A DNA stretch of 18,514 nt. Source: CAZOHN01 sp964579325 (lineage in GTDB: Bacteria; Pseudomonadota; Alphaproteobacteria; Rhodobacterales; Rhodobacteraceae). The stretch is from the NCBI GenBank assembly GCA_964579325.1, contig CAZOHN010000050.1, positions 1-18,514 of the forward strand, read 5' to 3'. Position numbers and translations under genes: made by a program. The notes below the pieces were generated by a model. It ran no database searches. It was given only the letters and a program-made list of their open reading frames with translations, and had not been told where the DNA came from. Shown piece after piece: positions 1 through 7,306 of this stretch (positions are counted from its first letter, which is position 1; every line of letters starts with the position of its first letter).

Positions 1-1537
1 TGACCATGAAGCCGCCGACGATGTTGATGCCGGCCATGAAGACCGACAGCGCCGCGAGCAGGATCACGAGGTACGAGGTCGAGCCGATCTGCATCAGCGC
101 GCCAAGGATGATGATCGACGAGATCGCGTTGGTAATCGCCATCAGCGGCGTGTGCAGCGAGTGGGAGACGTTCCAGATGACCTGGAAGCCCACGAAGACC
201 GCAAGCACGAACACGATGAAGTGCTGCATGAACGAGGGGGGAGCGAAGAGACCCGCGAGTAGCACGAGCGCACCGCCACCCACAAGCAGGCCGACCTGGT
301 TGCGGGTCTGAACCTTGAACTCGGCCATCTCCTTGGCCCGCTTCTCCTCGGGCGTCAGTTCCCTGGGCTTATCTTTCGGCTTCGCGGCGGCGATAGCCTG
401 CACCTTGGGCGGTGGCGGCGGGAAGGTGATCGCTCCGTCGTGGGTGACGGTCGCGCCCCGGATGACGTCGTCCTCCATGTTGTGGACGATCACGCCATCC
501 TTGCCCGGCGTGAGATCCGTCAGCATGTGGCGGATATTGGTCGAATAGAGCGTCGAAGCCTGGGCCGCCATGCGCGAGGGGAAGTCGGTGTAGCCGACGA
601 TGGTCACGCCGTTGTCGGTGACGATCTTCTCGTCGGGTACGGTCAGGTCGCAGTTGCCGCCGCGCTCGGCCGCGAGGTCGACGATGACGCTGCCGCGCTT
701 CATCATCCTGACCATGTCCTCGGTCCAGAGCTTCGGCGCGGGCCGGCCCGGGATCAGCGCGGTGGTGATCACGATGTCGATGTCGGGGGCGAGCTCGCGG
801 AATTTGGCGAGCTGCTTTTCGCGGAACTCGGGGCTGGAGGGGGCTGCGTAGCCACCCGTCGCCGCACCGTCCTGCGTGGCCTCGAACTCGAGGAACACGA
901 ACTCCGCGCCCATGGATTCGATCTGCTCCGCCACTTCCGGGCGCACGTCGAAGGCGTAGGTGATCGCACCGAGGCTGGTGGCCGTGCCGATTGCGGCGAG
1001 GCCAGCGACGCCCGCGCCAACAACTAGCACCTTTGCGGGCGGGACCTTGCCCGCAGCGGTCACCTGCCCGGTGAAGAAGCGGCCGAAGTTGTTGCCGGCC
1101 TCGATCACCGCGCGGTAGCCCGCGATGTTCGCCATCGACGACAGCGCGTCCATCTTCTGCGCGCGAGAGATGCGGGGCACCATGTCCATCGCGACCACGG
1201 TGGCGCCCTTGCCCTCGGCGATCTTCAGCAGGTCCGCGCTCTGCGCGGGCCAGAAGAAGGAAATCAGCGTCTGGCCCTTGGAGAGCTTCTTGGCCTCTTC
1301 CGGCGTCGGCGGGCGCACCTTCACGACAACTTCGGCGGTCTTCCACAGCGCCGCTGCGGTCTTCACCACCTCGACCCCGGCCGCCTTGTAGGCGTCGTCG
1401 TAGAAGCCTGCCGCCTCGCCCGCGCCGCTTTCGATGACGCAGTCATGGCCCAGCTTCTTGAGGTCGAGCGCGCTTTGAGGCGTCAGCGCAACCCGCGCCT
1501 CGCCCTCGAAGATCTCCTTCGGTGCACCGATCTTCAC
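1..1537 (-). CDS. pntA: NAD(P) transhydrogenase subunit alpha, 3' end cut by window edge
   Basis: Inner-membrane transhydrogenase subunit that passes hydride between NAD(H) and NADP(H), coupled to proton entry, with PntB as partner (pntB is expected just beyond the left edge). The protein reads KIGAPKEIFEGEARVALTP after a GTG start. It contains the NAD-binding GAGVAG at residues 174-179 and long stretches matching E. coli PntA as I know it (WNVSHSLHTPLM, TNAISSIIILGAL, GINIVGGFMV). The NAD(H)-binding domain spans about residues 1-380. A charged linker (KPKDKPRELTPEEKRAKEM) then leads to about four membrane helices, so this is the fused alpha type and not the split PntAA/PntAB type. 512 codons are visible and roughly a dozen C-terminal residues are missing. 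The GTG at 1537-1535 is chosen because it matches the family N-terminus and has a GAGAGGGGG ribosome site about 8 bases upstream. Confidence 0.96.
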   Translation of the reverse strand, partial: MKIGAPKEIFEGEARVALTPQSALDLKKLGHDCVIESGAGEAAGFYDDAYKAAGVEVVKTAAALWKTAEVVVKVRPPTPEEAKKLSKGQTLISFFWPAQSADLLKIAEGKGATVVAMDMVPRISRAQKMDALSSMANIAGYRAVIEAGNNFGRFFTGQVTAAGKVPPAKVLVVGAGVAGLAAIGTATSLGAITYAFDVRPEVAEQIESMGAEFVFLEFEATQDGAATGGYAAPSSPEFREKQLAKFRELAPDIDIVITTALIPGRPAPKLWTEDMVRMMKRGSVIVDLAAERGGNCDLTVPDEKIVTDNGVTIVGYTDFPSRMAAQASTLYSTNIRHMLTDLTPGKDGVIVHNMEDDVIRGATVTHDGAITFPPPPPKVQAIAAAKPKDKPRELTPEEKRAKEMAEFKVQTRNQVGLLVGGGALVLLAGLFAPPSFMQHFIVFVLAVFVGFQVIWNVSHSLHTPLMAITNAISSIIILGALMQIGSTSYLVILLAALSVFMAGINIVGGFMV

Positions 1538-1596
1538 GTCAGATATCCCCCTCTCCGTGGCCGCGTGGCGGAATATGGCCCTTGACAGGCCGAAGT

Positions 1597-1625
1597 CACA
1601 TACAGGGCGAAAGAATATTTCACAA
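1597..1625 (-). promoter_or_regulatory. Candidate sigma-70 promoter for pntA
   Basis: On the minus strand TTGTGA (1625-1620) and TATGTG (1602-1597) are separated by exactly 17 bases. They lie in the 103-bp spacer between the methyltransferase gene and pntA, giving a leader of about 55 bases. The boxes match the consensus at 4/6 and 3/6. The spacer is AT-rich only here (AAATATTCTTT between the boxes). Read by eye; not scored. Confidence 0.4.
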
Positions 1626-1640
1626 GCCGCTCACGGAAAG

Positions 1641-2102
1641 TCATATCCAGCGTCGCGTCCGGGTCGCCCAGGTGTCGAAGTCCGGGCCGAATGCGGTCCG
1701 GAGGCGATCCTCTTCGGGGCGGATGAAGCGATTTGAAATCAGGAACATGAAGGCCGGAACGAGGGCGAGTGCGGGCAGGCAGTCCCAAGCGAGGCAGAGC
1801 CCGGCCAGGATCAGCGCATCGCCGAGGTAGATCGGGTTGCGCGAGAGCCGGTAGATGCCGCTCGTGACAAGTGCCGAGGCACCCTTGTGGGGGATGACGG
1901 TGGTACGATGGCGTCGGAACTCGGTCAGCGCGAGAGCGAACAGGACGAGGCCGAGAAGGATCAGCACGCGGCCCGCCCAGAGGCCCGACGCGCCGAGACC
2001 CGACGGCGGGAGTATCCGGGCGAAGGCCCAGGAAGTCGCCGCGAAGATGGCGAGCCAGACCGGGGGCAGATCGGCCAGTTGGCGAGGGGTCAGGCCGAAC
2101 AC
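1641..2102 (-). CDS. Isoprenylcysteine carboxyl methyltransferase-like membrane protein
   Basis: Small integral membrane protein of 153 residues that resembles the isoprenylcysteine carboxyl methyltransferase / phospholipid methyltransferase (ICMT/PEMT-like) superfamily. Hydrophobic segments lie at about residues 13-30, 42-60 and 92-122. Family hallmarks visible are the SRNPIYLGD stretch after a GIYRL turn and the C-terminal EEDRLRTAFG...RRWI, where the S-adenosylmethionine site forms in characterised members. The GTG start is supported by GAAGGA six bases upstream (2113-2108). Bacterial members are often of unknown substrate, so no specific reaction is assigned. It lies 103 bp upstream of pntA on the same strand, but pntA has its own candidate promoter, so a functional link is not implied. 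Divergent from the SDR gene. Confidence 0.78.
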   Translation of the reverse strand: MFGLTPRQLADLPPVWLAIFAATSWAFARILPPSGLGASGLWAGRVLILLGLVLFALALTEFRRHRTTVIPHKGASALVTSGIYRLSRNPIYLGDALILAGLCLAWDCLPALALVPAFMFLISNRFIRPEEDRLRTAFGPDFDTWATRTRRWI

Positions 2103-2115
2103 GGTGCATCCTTCT

Positions 2116-2136
2116 GGCAGGTTCCATTATCCTGCC
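2116..2136. promoter_or_regulatory. Inverted repeat enclosing a -10-like box in divergent spacer
   Basis: GGCAGG (2116-2121) and CCTGCC (2131-2136) form a perfect 6-bp inverted repeat with 9 bases between. On the minus strand the centre reads GATAAT (2131-2126), 5/6 to the sigma-70 -10 box, placed to give a very short leader to the methyltransferase GTG at 2102. No good -35 at 17 bases is visible (TTGCGC lies 20 bases away). The repeat could be an operator over the -10, or chance. Confidence 0.28.
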
Positions 2137-2230
2137 GCCCAGCGCGGCGCGGCGCAACGGTTGACCTTGGACGGGTCGGGCGCAAGGGTTGGGTTGGCGA
2201 GCAGTCTGGCGGGCGGGCAGGGAGGCGGCG

Positions 2231-2980
2231 ATGTTTCGGGGGCGTCATGCGCTGGTGACGGGTGGCGGGACGGGGATCGGGCTTGCCATTGCGCAGGCGC
2301 TCGCCGAGGCCGGGGCCGAGGTGACAATCGCGGGGCGCCGACGCGATGTGCTCGAGGCTGCCGCCGGGCCCGGGCTACACCCTTTGGCGATGGACGTGGC
2401 CGACGAGGCCTCGGTCGAGGCCGGCTTCGCGCAGGCAGTGGCGGCGCGCGGACCTGTGGCGATCCTGATCGCCAATGCGGGCCTCGCCGAGCCGAGCGCG
2501 ATCAAGCACATGGCCCTCGCCGACTGGCGAAGGACAATGGCGATCAATCTCGACGGCGCATTCCTGTGTGTCCGCGCAGTGCTGGCCGCGCGCGGGCGCG
2601 ACGACTGGTGCCGCGTCGTCGCGATCTCGTCGATCGCAGGTATCAAGGGGCTGCGCGGCGCTCCGGCCTACACAGCCTCCAAACACGGGTTGATCGGGCT
2701 GATGCGGGGGCTTGCGGCCGACCACCTCGGCCAGCCGGTCACTTTCAACGCGCTCTGCCCGGCCTATGTCGATACCGACATCGTGCCGGTTAACATCGCC
2801 CGGGTGATGGAGCGCACCGGCATGACCGAGGCGGAGGCTACGGAGGTGGTGGCGGGCGCGAACCCGCATGGCCGCCTGATCGCACCCGACGAAATCGCTG
2901 CAGCGGCGATGTGGCTCTGCGGCCCGGGGTCGGAGAGCGTCAACGGCCAGGCGATCGAGATCGCCGGCGGGCAGTTCTGA
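2231..2980 (+). CDS. SDR-family NAD(P)-dependent oxidoreductase
   Basis: Classical short-chain dehydrogenase/reductase of 249 residues, the usual length for the family. Visible motifs are the cofactor glycine motif TGGGTGIG (residues 10-17), NAG (82-84), the structural Asn in MAIN (about 106), catalytic Ser134 in ISS, and Tyr147-x3-Lys151 in YTASK. The basic AGRRR after the second strand suggests NADP(H) preference (inference). The CPAYVDTDIV segment and long substrate loop recall 3-hydroxyacyl/3-hydroxybutyrate-type dehydrogenases, but the substrate is not readable from sequence. An upstream in-frame start at 2189 is possible. The ATG at 2231 is preferred because GGGAGG precedes it closely and the protein then begins at the first Rossmann strand. 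It lies 62 bp before kynureninase on the same strand, so it is probably co-transcribed and acts in aromatic amino acid catabolism. Confidence 0.9.
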   Translation: MFRGRHALVTGGGTGIGLAIAQALAEAGAEVTIAGRRRDVLEAAAGPGLHPLAMDVADEASVEAGFAQAVAARGPVAILIANAGLAEPSAIKHMALADWRRTMAINLDGAFLCVRAVLAARGRDDWCRVVAISSIAGIKGLRGAPAYTASKHGLIGLMRGLAADHLGQPVTFNALCPAYVDTDIVPVNIARVMERTGMTEAEATEVVAGANPHGRLIAPDEIAAAAMWLCGPGSESVNGQAIEIAGGQF

Positions 2981-3042
2981 GCAGTCTTCTTGACCCAAGG
3001 CCCGCACGCGGGCAGGACGGAGACAACAGCACGGAGGAAGCG

Positions 3043-4239
3043 ATGGCGACCGATTTCGACGCGACGCGGGCCATGTTCCACATTCCCGTCGGTATCACCT
3101 ATCTCGACGGCAACTCGCTGGGGCCGATGCCTGTCGGGGCGGCGGAACGGGTACGGACGGCGGTCGTGGACGAATGGGGCGAAATGCTCATCACCGGGTG
3201 GAACCGGGCGGGATGGATGGACCTTCCGCGCAGGGTGGGCGACCGGATCGCGCGCCTGGTAGGAGCCGCGCCCGGCACGGTCGTGATGGGCGACACCCTG
3301 TCGATCAAGGTCTACCAGGCGCTTGCCTCGGCACTCGAGATGAACCCGGGCCGCCGGGTGATCCTGTCCGACACCGGCAATTTCCCCTCCGACCTCTACA
3401 TCGCCGACGGCCTCGTGCGGACGCTGGGCGAGGGGTTCGAGTTGCGCAAGGTTGCGCCCGAGGCGGTGGAAGCGGCGATCGACGACAGCGTGGCCGTCGT
3501 GATGCTGACCGAAGTGGACTACCGCACCGGTCGCCGACACGACATGGCGCGGCTGACCGCGAAGGCCCATTCCATGGGTGCGCTTGCGGTCTGGGACCTC
3601 GCCCATTCCGCAGGCGCCTTCCCGGTGGACCTTGCCGGCAGTGGCGCCGACTTCGCGGTGGGGTGCAGCTACAAGTACCTCAACTCCGGTCCCGGCGGCC
3701 CGGCCTTCATCTACGTCGCCCCGCAACATGCCGAAACTGCCCGGCCCGCGCTTTCGGGCTGGCTCGGACACGAAGCCCCCTTCGCCTTCGATCTCGACTA
3801 TCGCCCCGGCCGAGGCATCGACCGGATGCGCGTCGGCACCCCGCCGATCCTGCAACTCGCGGCGCTCGATGCCGCGCTCGACGTCTGGGACATCGCCGAC
3901 ATCCGCGACGTACGGCGAATGTCAATCCACCTGACGGAAGCCTTCATCGACGGGGTCGAGCGCGAGTGCGAGGACCTGATCCTCGCAAGCCCTCGCAACC
4001 CCGACGAACGCGGCAGCCAAGTCAGCTTCCGCCACCCCGAGGGCTACGCCATCATGCAGGCGCTGATCGCCCATGGCGTGATCGGCGATTTCCGCGCCCC
4101 CGACATCCTGCGCTTCGGCTTCACGCCGCTCTACATAGGCCTGCGCGACGTCGAGCGTGCGGTCGAGACGCTGGCGCAGGTCATGCGGGGGGCCTTGTGG
4201 GATCGCACCGAGTACAAGCGTCGGGCGGCGGTCACATGA
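3043..4239 (+). CDS. kynU: Kynureninase
   Basis: PLP enzyme of aminotransferase fold type I (398 residues) that splits L-kynurenine, or 3-hydroxykynurenine, to anthranilate (or 3-hydroxyanthranilate) and L-alanine in cytosolic tryptophan breakdown. Recognised from YLDGNSLGPMP near the N-terminus, the TGNFPSDLYIADG segment, the cofactor-contacting Asp in VWDLAHSAGAFPVDL, and the Schiff-base lysine Lys211 in CSYKYLNSGPGGPAF. The C-terminal small domain includes DILRFGFTPLYIG. The ATG at 3043 has GGAGG five bases upstream, and upstream extensions lack family similarity. The stop overlaps the ridA-like start (ATGA), so the two are translationally coupled. No tryptophan dioxygenase or kynurenine formamidase is in the window. 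The SDR/RidA company suggests anthranilate is degraded further here and does not feed NAD synthesis, but that is inference. Confidence 0.95.
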   Translation: MATDFDATRAMFHIPVGITYLDGNSLGPMPVGAAERVRTAVVDEWGEMLITGWNRAGWMDLPRRVGDRIARLVGAAPGTVVMGDTLSIKVYQALASALEMNPGRRVILSDTGNFPSDLYIADGLVRTLGEGFELRKVAPEAVEAAIDDSVAVVMLTEVDYRTGRRHDMARLTAKAHSMGALAVWDLAHSAGAFPVDLAGSGADFAVGCSYKYLNSGPGGPAFIYVAPQHAETARPALSGWLGHEAPFAFDLDYRPGRGIDRMRVGTPPILQLAALDAALDVWDIADIRDVRRMSIHLTEAFIDGVERECEDLILASPRNPDERGSQVSFRHPEGYAIMQALIAHGVIGDFRAPDILRFGFTPLYIGLRDVERAVETLAQVMRGALWDRTEYKRRAAVT

Positions 4240-4634
4240 CAGGCGTGCGGGTCTGGAACCCCGACGGCCTTGCGGCACCCGCCTCGCGCTACAGCCACTG
4301 TGCGATCTCCGATGGGACGGGGCGGTTCCTGACGCTTTCGGGGCAGCTCGGCGTGCGCGCGGACGGAACAGTCGCAGAGGGCTTTGCCGCGCAGTTGGAC
4401 CAGTGCCTCGCCAACATCGACACCGCGCTCCGTTCGGCGGGGATGGAGCGCAAGAACCTGATGCGGCTGACGGTCTATGCGACCGATCCCTCGGCAGAGG
4501 CGGTGGCGCTCTATCGGGCGCGGCGCGATGCGTGGATCGGCAAGGCGCCACCTCCGGCCGCGACCTACGTGGTCGTCGCGGGACTTGCGGCCCCGGTCTT
4601 CCTCGTCGAGGTCGAGGCACTCGCCTTCGGATAG
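4236..4634 (+). CDS. RidA-family (YjgF/YER057c/UK114) protein lacking the usual catalytic Arg
   Basis: A 132-residue Rid protein, expected to trimerise with active sites between subunits. Archetypal RidA hydrolyses reactive enamine/imine intermediates. Family features are RYSH near residue 18 (compare PYSQ), LTLSGQLGV (33-40), the helix QLDQCLANIDTALRSAG, LTVYATD, and the C-terminal VEVEALA with Glu127 at the place of E. coli Glu120. The segment that reads PARSCVEV in E. coli RidA reads PAATYVVV here, so the Arg105 position is Ala109. That places it outside the deaminase-type RidA group and makes 2-aminoacrylate deaminase activity unlikely (inference). The ATG overlaps the kynU stop by ATGA. 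It may act on an unstable intermediate of kynurenine/anthranilate breakdown or have a binding role. Confidence 0.88.
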   Translation: MTGVRVWNPDGLAAPASRYSHCAISDGTGRFLTLSGQLGVRADGTVAEGFAAQLDQCLANIDTALRSAGMERKNLMRLTVYATDPSAEAVALYRARRDAWIGKAPPPAATYVVVAGLAAPVFLVEVEALAFG

Positions 4635-4644
4635 TCCTGCCCGT

Positions 4645-5220
4645 TCAGCCCGGCACCCAGCGCATCAGCACCCTTTGCGGGGTCCGATCCTCGATCTCGG
4701 CAAAGCCCGCGCGGGTCAGCGCCGGCACGAAGCCTTCGAACCCCGCACCCCACATCAGCGAGCCGCCGGGGCGGCGGGCCGCGGCCTCTACCGCGGTGGC
4801 ACCGCGCGAGGCGGCAAAGCTGCAGGCGGCGGTCGCGAGGGCGGCCATCAGGCCACGGCGGCGCAGGTCCTTGCGGATGAAGAAGCACGACAGCGCCCAG
4901 GTCCCGGCAGGGGTATCGGCTGCCGGGCGGGCGGTAGGGACGCGCTGGAAGCGGGAGAGGTCCTCCCGGGGAGTGATCTGCACCCAGGCGGCGGGACCGT
5001 CGGCATCCGAGGCGATCAGGCCAGGCGGTCGGGAACCTTGCGCGATCCGCGCCAGAAAGGCTGCGCGCTTTTCGTCCTGCGACGCAGCGTTGAAATCCTT
5101 GCGTTCCATCCGCCAGAACTGGCACCAGCAGCCCCGGCAGACGCTGTCGGCCTGAAACAGTCGCACGAGGTCGTCCGCCCGGTCGGGCGTCAGCGGGTCT
5201 ATCGCGAGCGTGCCGCTCAC
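4645..5220 (-). CDS. GNAT-family N-acetyltransferase, coupled to the ABC operon
   Basis: A 191-residue protein with a GNAT-like core: a beta strand WALSCFFIRKDLRRRG carrying the acetyl-CoA pyrophosphate loop (R-x-x-G at 120-123), the helix GLMAALATAACSFAASRGA, and a C-terminal AGFAEIEDRTPQRVLMRWV typical of these enzymes. An unusual N-terminal cluster CRGCWCQFW (Cys28, 31, 33) is shared with a subset of uncharacterised GNAT-like proteins as I recall. Starting at GTG 5220, it overlaps the dppC stop as GTGA, so it is the last gene of the importer operon and probably translated by coupling. Substrate unknown; small-molecule or peptide N-acetylation is plausible from context. It ends 10 bp from the convergent ridA-like gene, with no clear terminator hairpin between them. 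Confidence 0.8.
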   Translation of the reverse strand: MSGTLAIDPLTPDRADDLVRLFQADSVCRGCWCQFWRMERKDFNAASQDEKRAAFLARIAQGSRPPGLIASDADGPAAWVQITPREDLSRFQRVPTARPAADTPAGTWALSCFFIRKDLRRRGLMAALATAACSFAASRGATAVEAAARRPGGSLMWGAGFEGFVPALTRAGFAEIEDRTPQRVLMRWVPG

Positions 5221-6176
5221 CGGCCCCGGATGCGCGGGTCGAGCGCGTCGCGCAGCCCGTCGCCGATGTAGTTGACCGACAGAACCACGAGGGAGATGGC
5301 GACGCCCGGCCAGATCACCCGTTCGGGGTAGTCGCGGATGTAGTCGACCGCGTCGAACAGAAGCCGGCCCCAGGTCGGGAAGTCGGGCGGAAAGCCGAGG
5401 CCCAGGAACGACAGCGCGGACTCGGTGATGATCGCATTGGCGATGCCGAGCGTGGCCGAGACCATGATCGGGCTCATCACGTTGGGCAGCAGGTGCCGCG
5501 TGATCATCCGCCGCGAAGGCGTACCGATCGACCTCGCGGCCAGCACGAACTCGCGCTCCTTGAGCGCCAGCACGTCGCCGCGCACGATCCGCGCCGTCTG
5601 CATCCACGAGGTCGCGCCGATGGCGAAGACGATCAGGATGAAGGTGCCCATCTCGGGCCCGTAGAGCCGCGACAGCGGCTCGCGGAAGAACATCACCATC
5701 ACGAGCAGAAGCGGCAGGAGCGGCAGCGCAAGGAACAGGTCGGTGAACCGCATCAGAAGGCCATCGAGCCGCCGGAAGTAGCCCGCGAGGACCCCGATCA
5801 GCGTGCCAAGCACGAGGCTCAGCAGCATCGCCGTCAGCCCCACCGCAAGCGACACCCGCCCGCCCGCCATCATCCGCGCGAGCATGTCTCGGGCAAGCTG
5901 GTCGGTACCCAGGGGGTGCGCAAGGCTCGGTCCCTGGTTGCGCATCCTGAGAAGGTCGACCGCACCCGAAGGCATGGCCGTCGGCGACACGCGCCAGAAG
6001 AACGGGCCGAAGACCACGGCGAAGACGATGATCCCGAAGATGATCAGGCCGAAGAGCGCGCCCTTGTGCGTCTTGAACTGGTCCCAGACATCCCACCACT
6101 GGTTGCGCGGCGGCTTCAGGGCGGCCTCGACGGTGAAGGGCTTGGGGGCTTCCGGCGGCAACGTCGCGTCAGTCAT
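5217..6176 (-). CDS. dppC: Peptide/nickel-type ABC transporter permease (DppC/OppC-like)
   Basis: Inner-membrane permease of 319 residues, the usual length. A cytosolic N-terminal tail precedes the first helix at about residues 40-60. The conserved HPLGTDQLARDMLARMMAGGRVSLAVG segment (87-113) and about five further helices follow. The EAA loop contacting the ATPases is EREFVLAARSIGTP (208-220), and the C-terminal GDGLRDALDPRIRG is typical of DppC/OppC. It overlaps the upstream permease by 8 bp and the downstream acetyltransferase by 4 bp, so all are one operon. It pairs with the DppB-like subunit to form the channel. Family-level call is strong, but the transported substrate is not fixed by the sequence. 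Confidence 0.93.
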   Translation of the reverse strand: MTDATLPPEAPKPFTVEAALKPPRNQWWDVWDQFKTHKGALFGLIIFGIIVFAVVFGPFFWRVSPTAMPSGAVDLLRMRNQGPSLAHPLGTDQLARDMLARMMAGGRVSLAVGLTAMLLSLVLGTLIGVLAGYFRRLDGLLMRFTDLFLALPLLPLLLVMVMFFREPLSRLYGPEMGTFILIVFAIGATSWMQTARIVRGDVLALKEREFVLAARSIGTPSRRMITRHLLPNVMSPIMVSATLGIANAIITESALSFLGLGFPPDFPTWGRLLFDAVDYIRDYPERVIWPGVAISLVVLSVNYIGDGLRDALDPRIRGR

Positions 6177-7227
6177 AGCGGATCCTCGGGTCGAGGAGGC
6201 CGTAGAGGATGTCGGCCACGAGGTTGAACATCACGATCAGGATCGCGAAGATGAACGTAAGCGTCTGCACCATCGGCAGGTCGTTGGCGTAGATCGCGCC
6301 GATCAGCGCCTGGCCCAGCCCGTTCACCTTGAACACCTGCTCGGTGATGATCGCACCGCCGAAGATCGATGGCACGCCAAGTGCGATGACCGTGACGACC
6401 GGGATCAGCGAATTGCGCAGAACGTGCAGAAGCACCACGGTCCGTTCGCGCAGGCCCTTGGCGCGGGCGGTGCGCACGTAGTCCTGATTGAGGTTGTCGA
6501 GCATCGAGGCCCGCATGAAGCGGCTGATCTGCGCCGCGTTGAAGAGTGCGAGCACCGCAACCGGCATCGCCATCTGGCGCAGCTGCCTGACGAAGGAATC
6601 CCAGTCGGTGACGCGCAGTGTCGTGTCGTAGACCGAGGGAAACCAGTTCAGCTCGATGGCGAATACCACGATCAGCAGGACGCCGGTGAAGAAGGTCGGC
6701 ACCGAGAAGCCGATCATCGAGATGAAGGTGCCGATCTGATCGAACCAGGAGTATTGCCGGTAGGCGGAGATGATGCCGATCGGCAGCGCGATCAGAACGC
6801 CGATCAGGTAGGCGACACCGACCACCGTGAGGGTCTGGGGCATCCGCTGCCAGATCACGTCGAACACCGGCGCCCGGAACTGCCAGGAGACGGTGCGCTC
6901 GACCGGGTAGATGAAGGCGTCGTTGCCGGTGATCCAGCCGATCAGCCGCTCGAGCCCGTCGGTCGGCATCCAGCCGGTCGCCGACTTCACCCAGTACGAG
7001 GGTTCGACGACGAAGAACTGGTTCAGCCAGAGCAGATATCGCCAGTACCACGGCTGGTCGAGGCCGAGTGCCACGCGCATCTTCTCGCGCACTTCCGGCG
7101 GCACCGTAAGCGGCTGGTCCGCCAGCGGATCACCCGGCGCGGCTTCCAGAAGCAGGAAGATCACGAGGCTGATGAACAGCAAGGTCGGGATGGCCGCCAG
7201 CAATCGTCGGAACGTGAAGGTCAGCAT
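6169..7227 (-). CDS. dppB: Peptide/nickel-type ABC transporter permease (DppB/OppB-like)
   Basis: Inner-membrane permease of 352 residues. The N-terminus (RRLLAAIPTLLFISLVIFLLL then PGDP) is the signature start of DppB/OppB proteins. A periplasmic insert of about 100 residues (roughly 55-120, rich in Trp) precedes the transmembrane core and makes it longer than plain DppB. The EAA loop contains QDYVRTARAKGLRERTV, followed by FGGAIITEQVFKVNGLG and the C-terminal LYGLLDPRIRYD. It follows the binding-protein gene after a 79-bp spacer holding a strong hairpin, and overlaps dppC by 8 bp. The ribosome site is GAGG, close upstream of the ATG at 7227. Confidence 0.93.
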   Translation of the reverse strand: MLTFTFRRLLAAIPTLLFISLVIFLLLEAAPGDPLADQPLTVPPEVREKMRVALGLDQPWYWRYLLWLNQFFVVEPSYWVKSATGWMPTDGLERLIGWITGNDAFIYPVERTVSWQFRAPVFDVIWQRMPQTLTVVGVAYLIGVLIALPIGIISAYRQYSWFDQIGTFISMIGFSVPTFFTGVLLIVVFAIELNWFPSVYDTTLRVTDWDSFVRQLRQMAMPVAVLALFNAAQISRFMRASMLDNLNQDYVRTARAKGLRERTVVLLHVLRNSLIPVVTVIALGVPSIFGGAIITEQVFKVNGLGQALIGAIYANDLPMVQTLTFIFAILIVMFNLVADILYGLLDPRIRYD

Positions 7228-7272
7228 CTGCCGGCGCCTCGGGGAGTTGGACCGCGGGAAATCAAGGGGGCA

Positions 7273-7294
7273 GGGTGGGCACTGCTGCCCACCC
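7273..7294 (-). terminator. Intercistronic stem-loop between binding protein and permease genes
   Basis: Perfect 9-bp inverted repeat GGGTGGGCA (7273-7281) / TGCCCACCC (7286-7294) with a CTGC loop, starting 13 bases after the binding-protein stop. On the transcribed (minus) strand the bases after the stem are TGCCCCCTTGATTT, not a run of T, so full termination is doubtful. A partial terminator or an mRNA-stabilising element giving more binding protein than permease fits the position. Confidence 0.6.
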
Positions 7295-7306
7295 GAGGGA
7301 TGCGGA

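Noticed and set aside
369..1346. A 325-codon minus-strand frame overlapping pntA.
   Set aside because: It is a different frame of the same strand and lacks motifs; the pntA frame encodes the recognised transhydrogenase.
3000..3013. Small hairpin GCCCG-CACG-CGGGC before kynU, near a TTGACC box.
   Set aside because: The stem is only 5 bp with no T run, and the TTGACC has no -10 at the right distance; chance in GC-rich DNA is likely.
2911..3042. Upstream extension of kynureninase into the SDR gene.
   Set aside because: The extra 44 residues have low complexity and overlap the SDR coding end; a strong GGAGG site supports the ATG at 3043.
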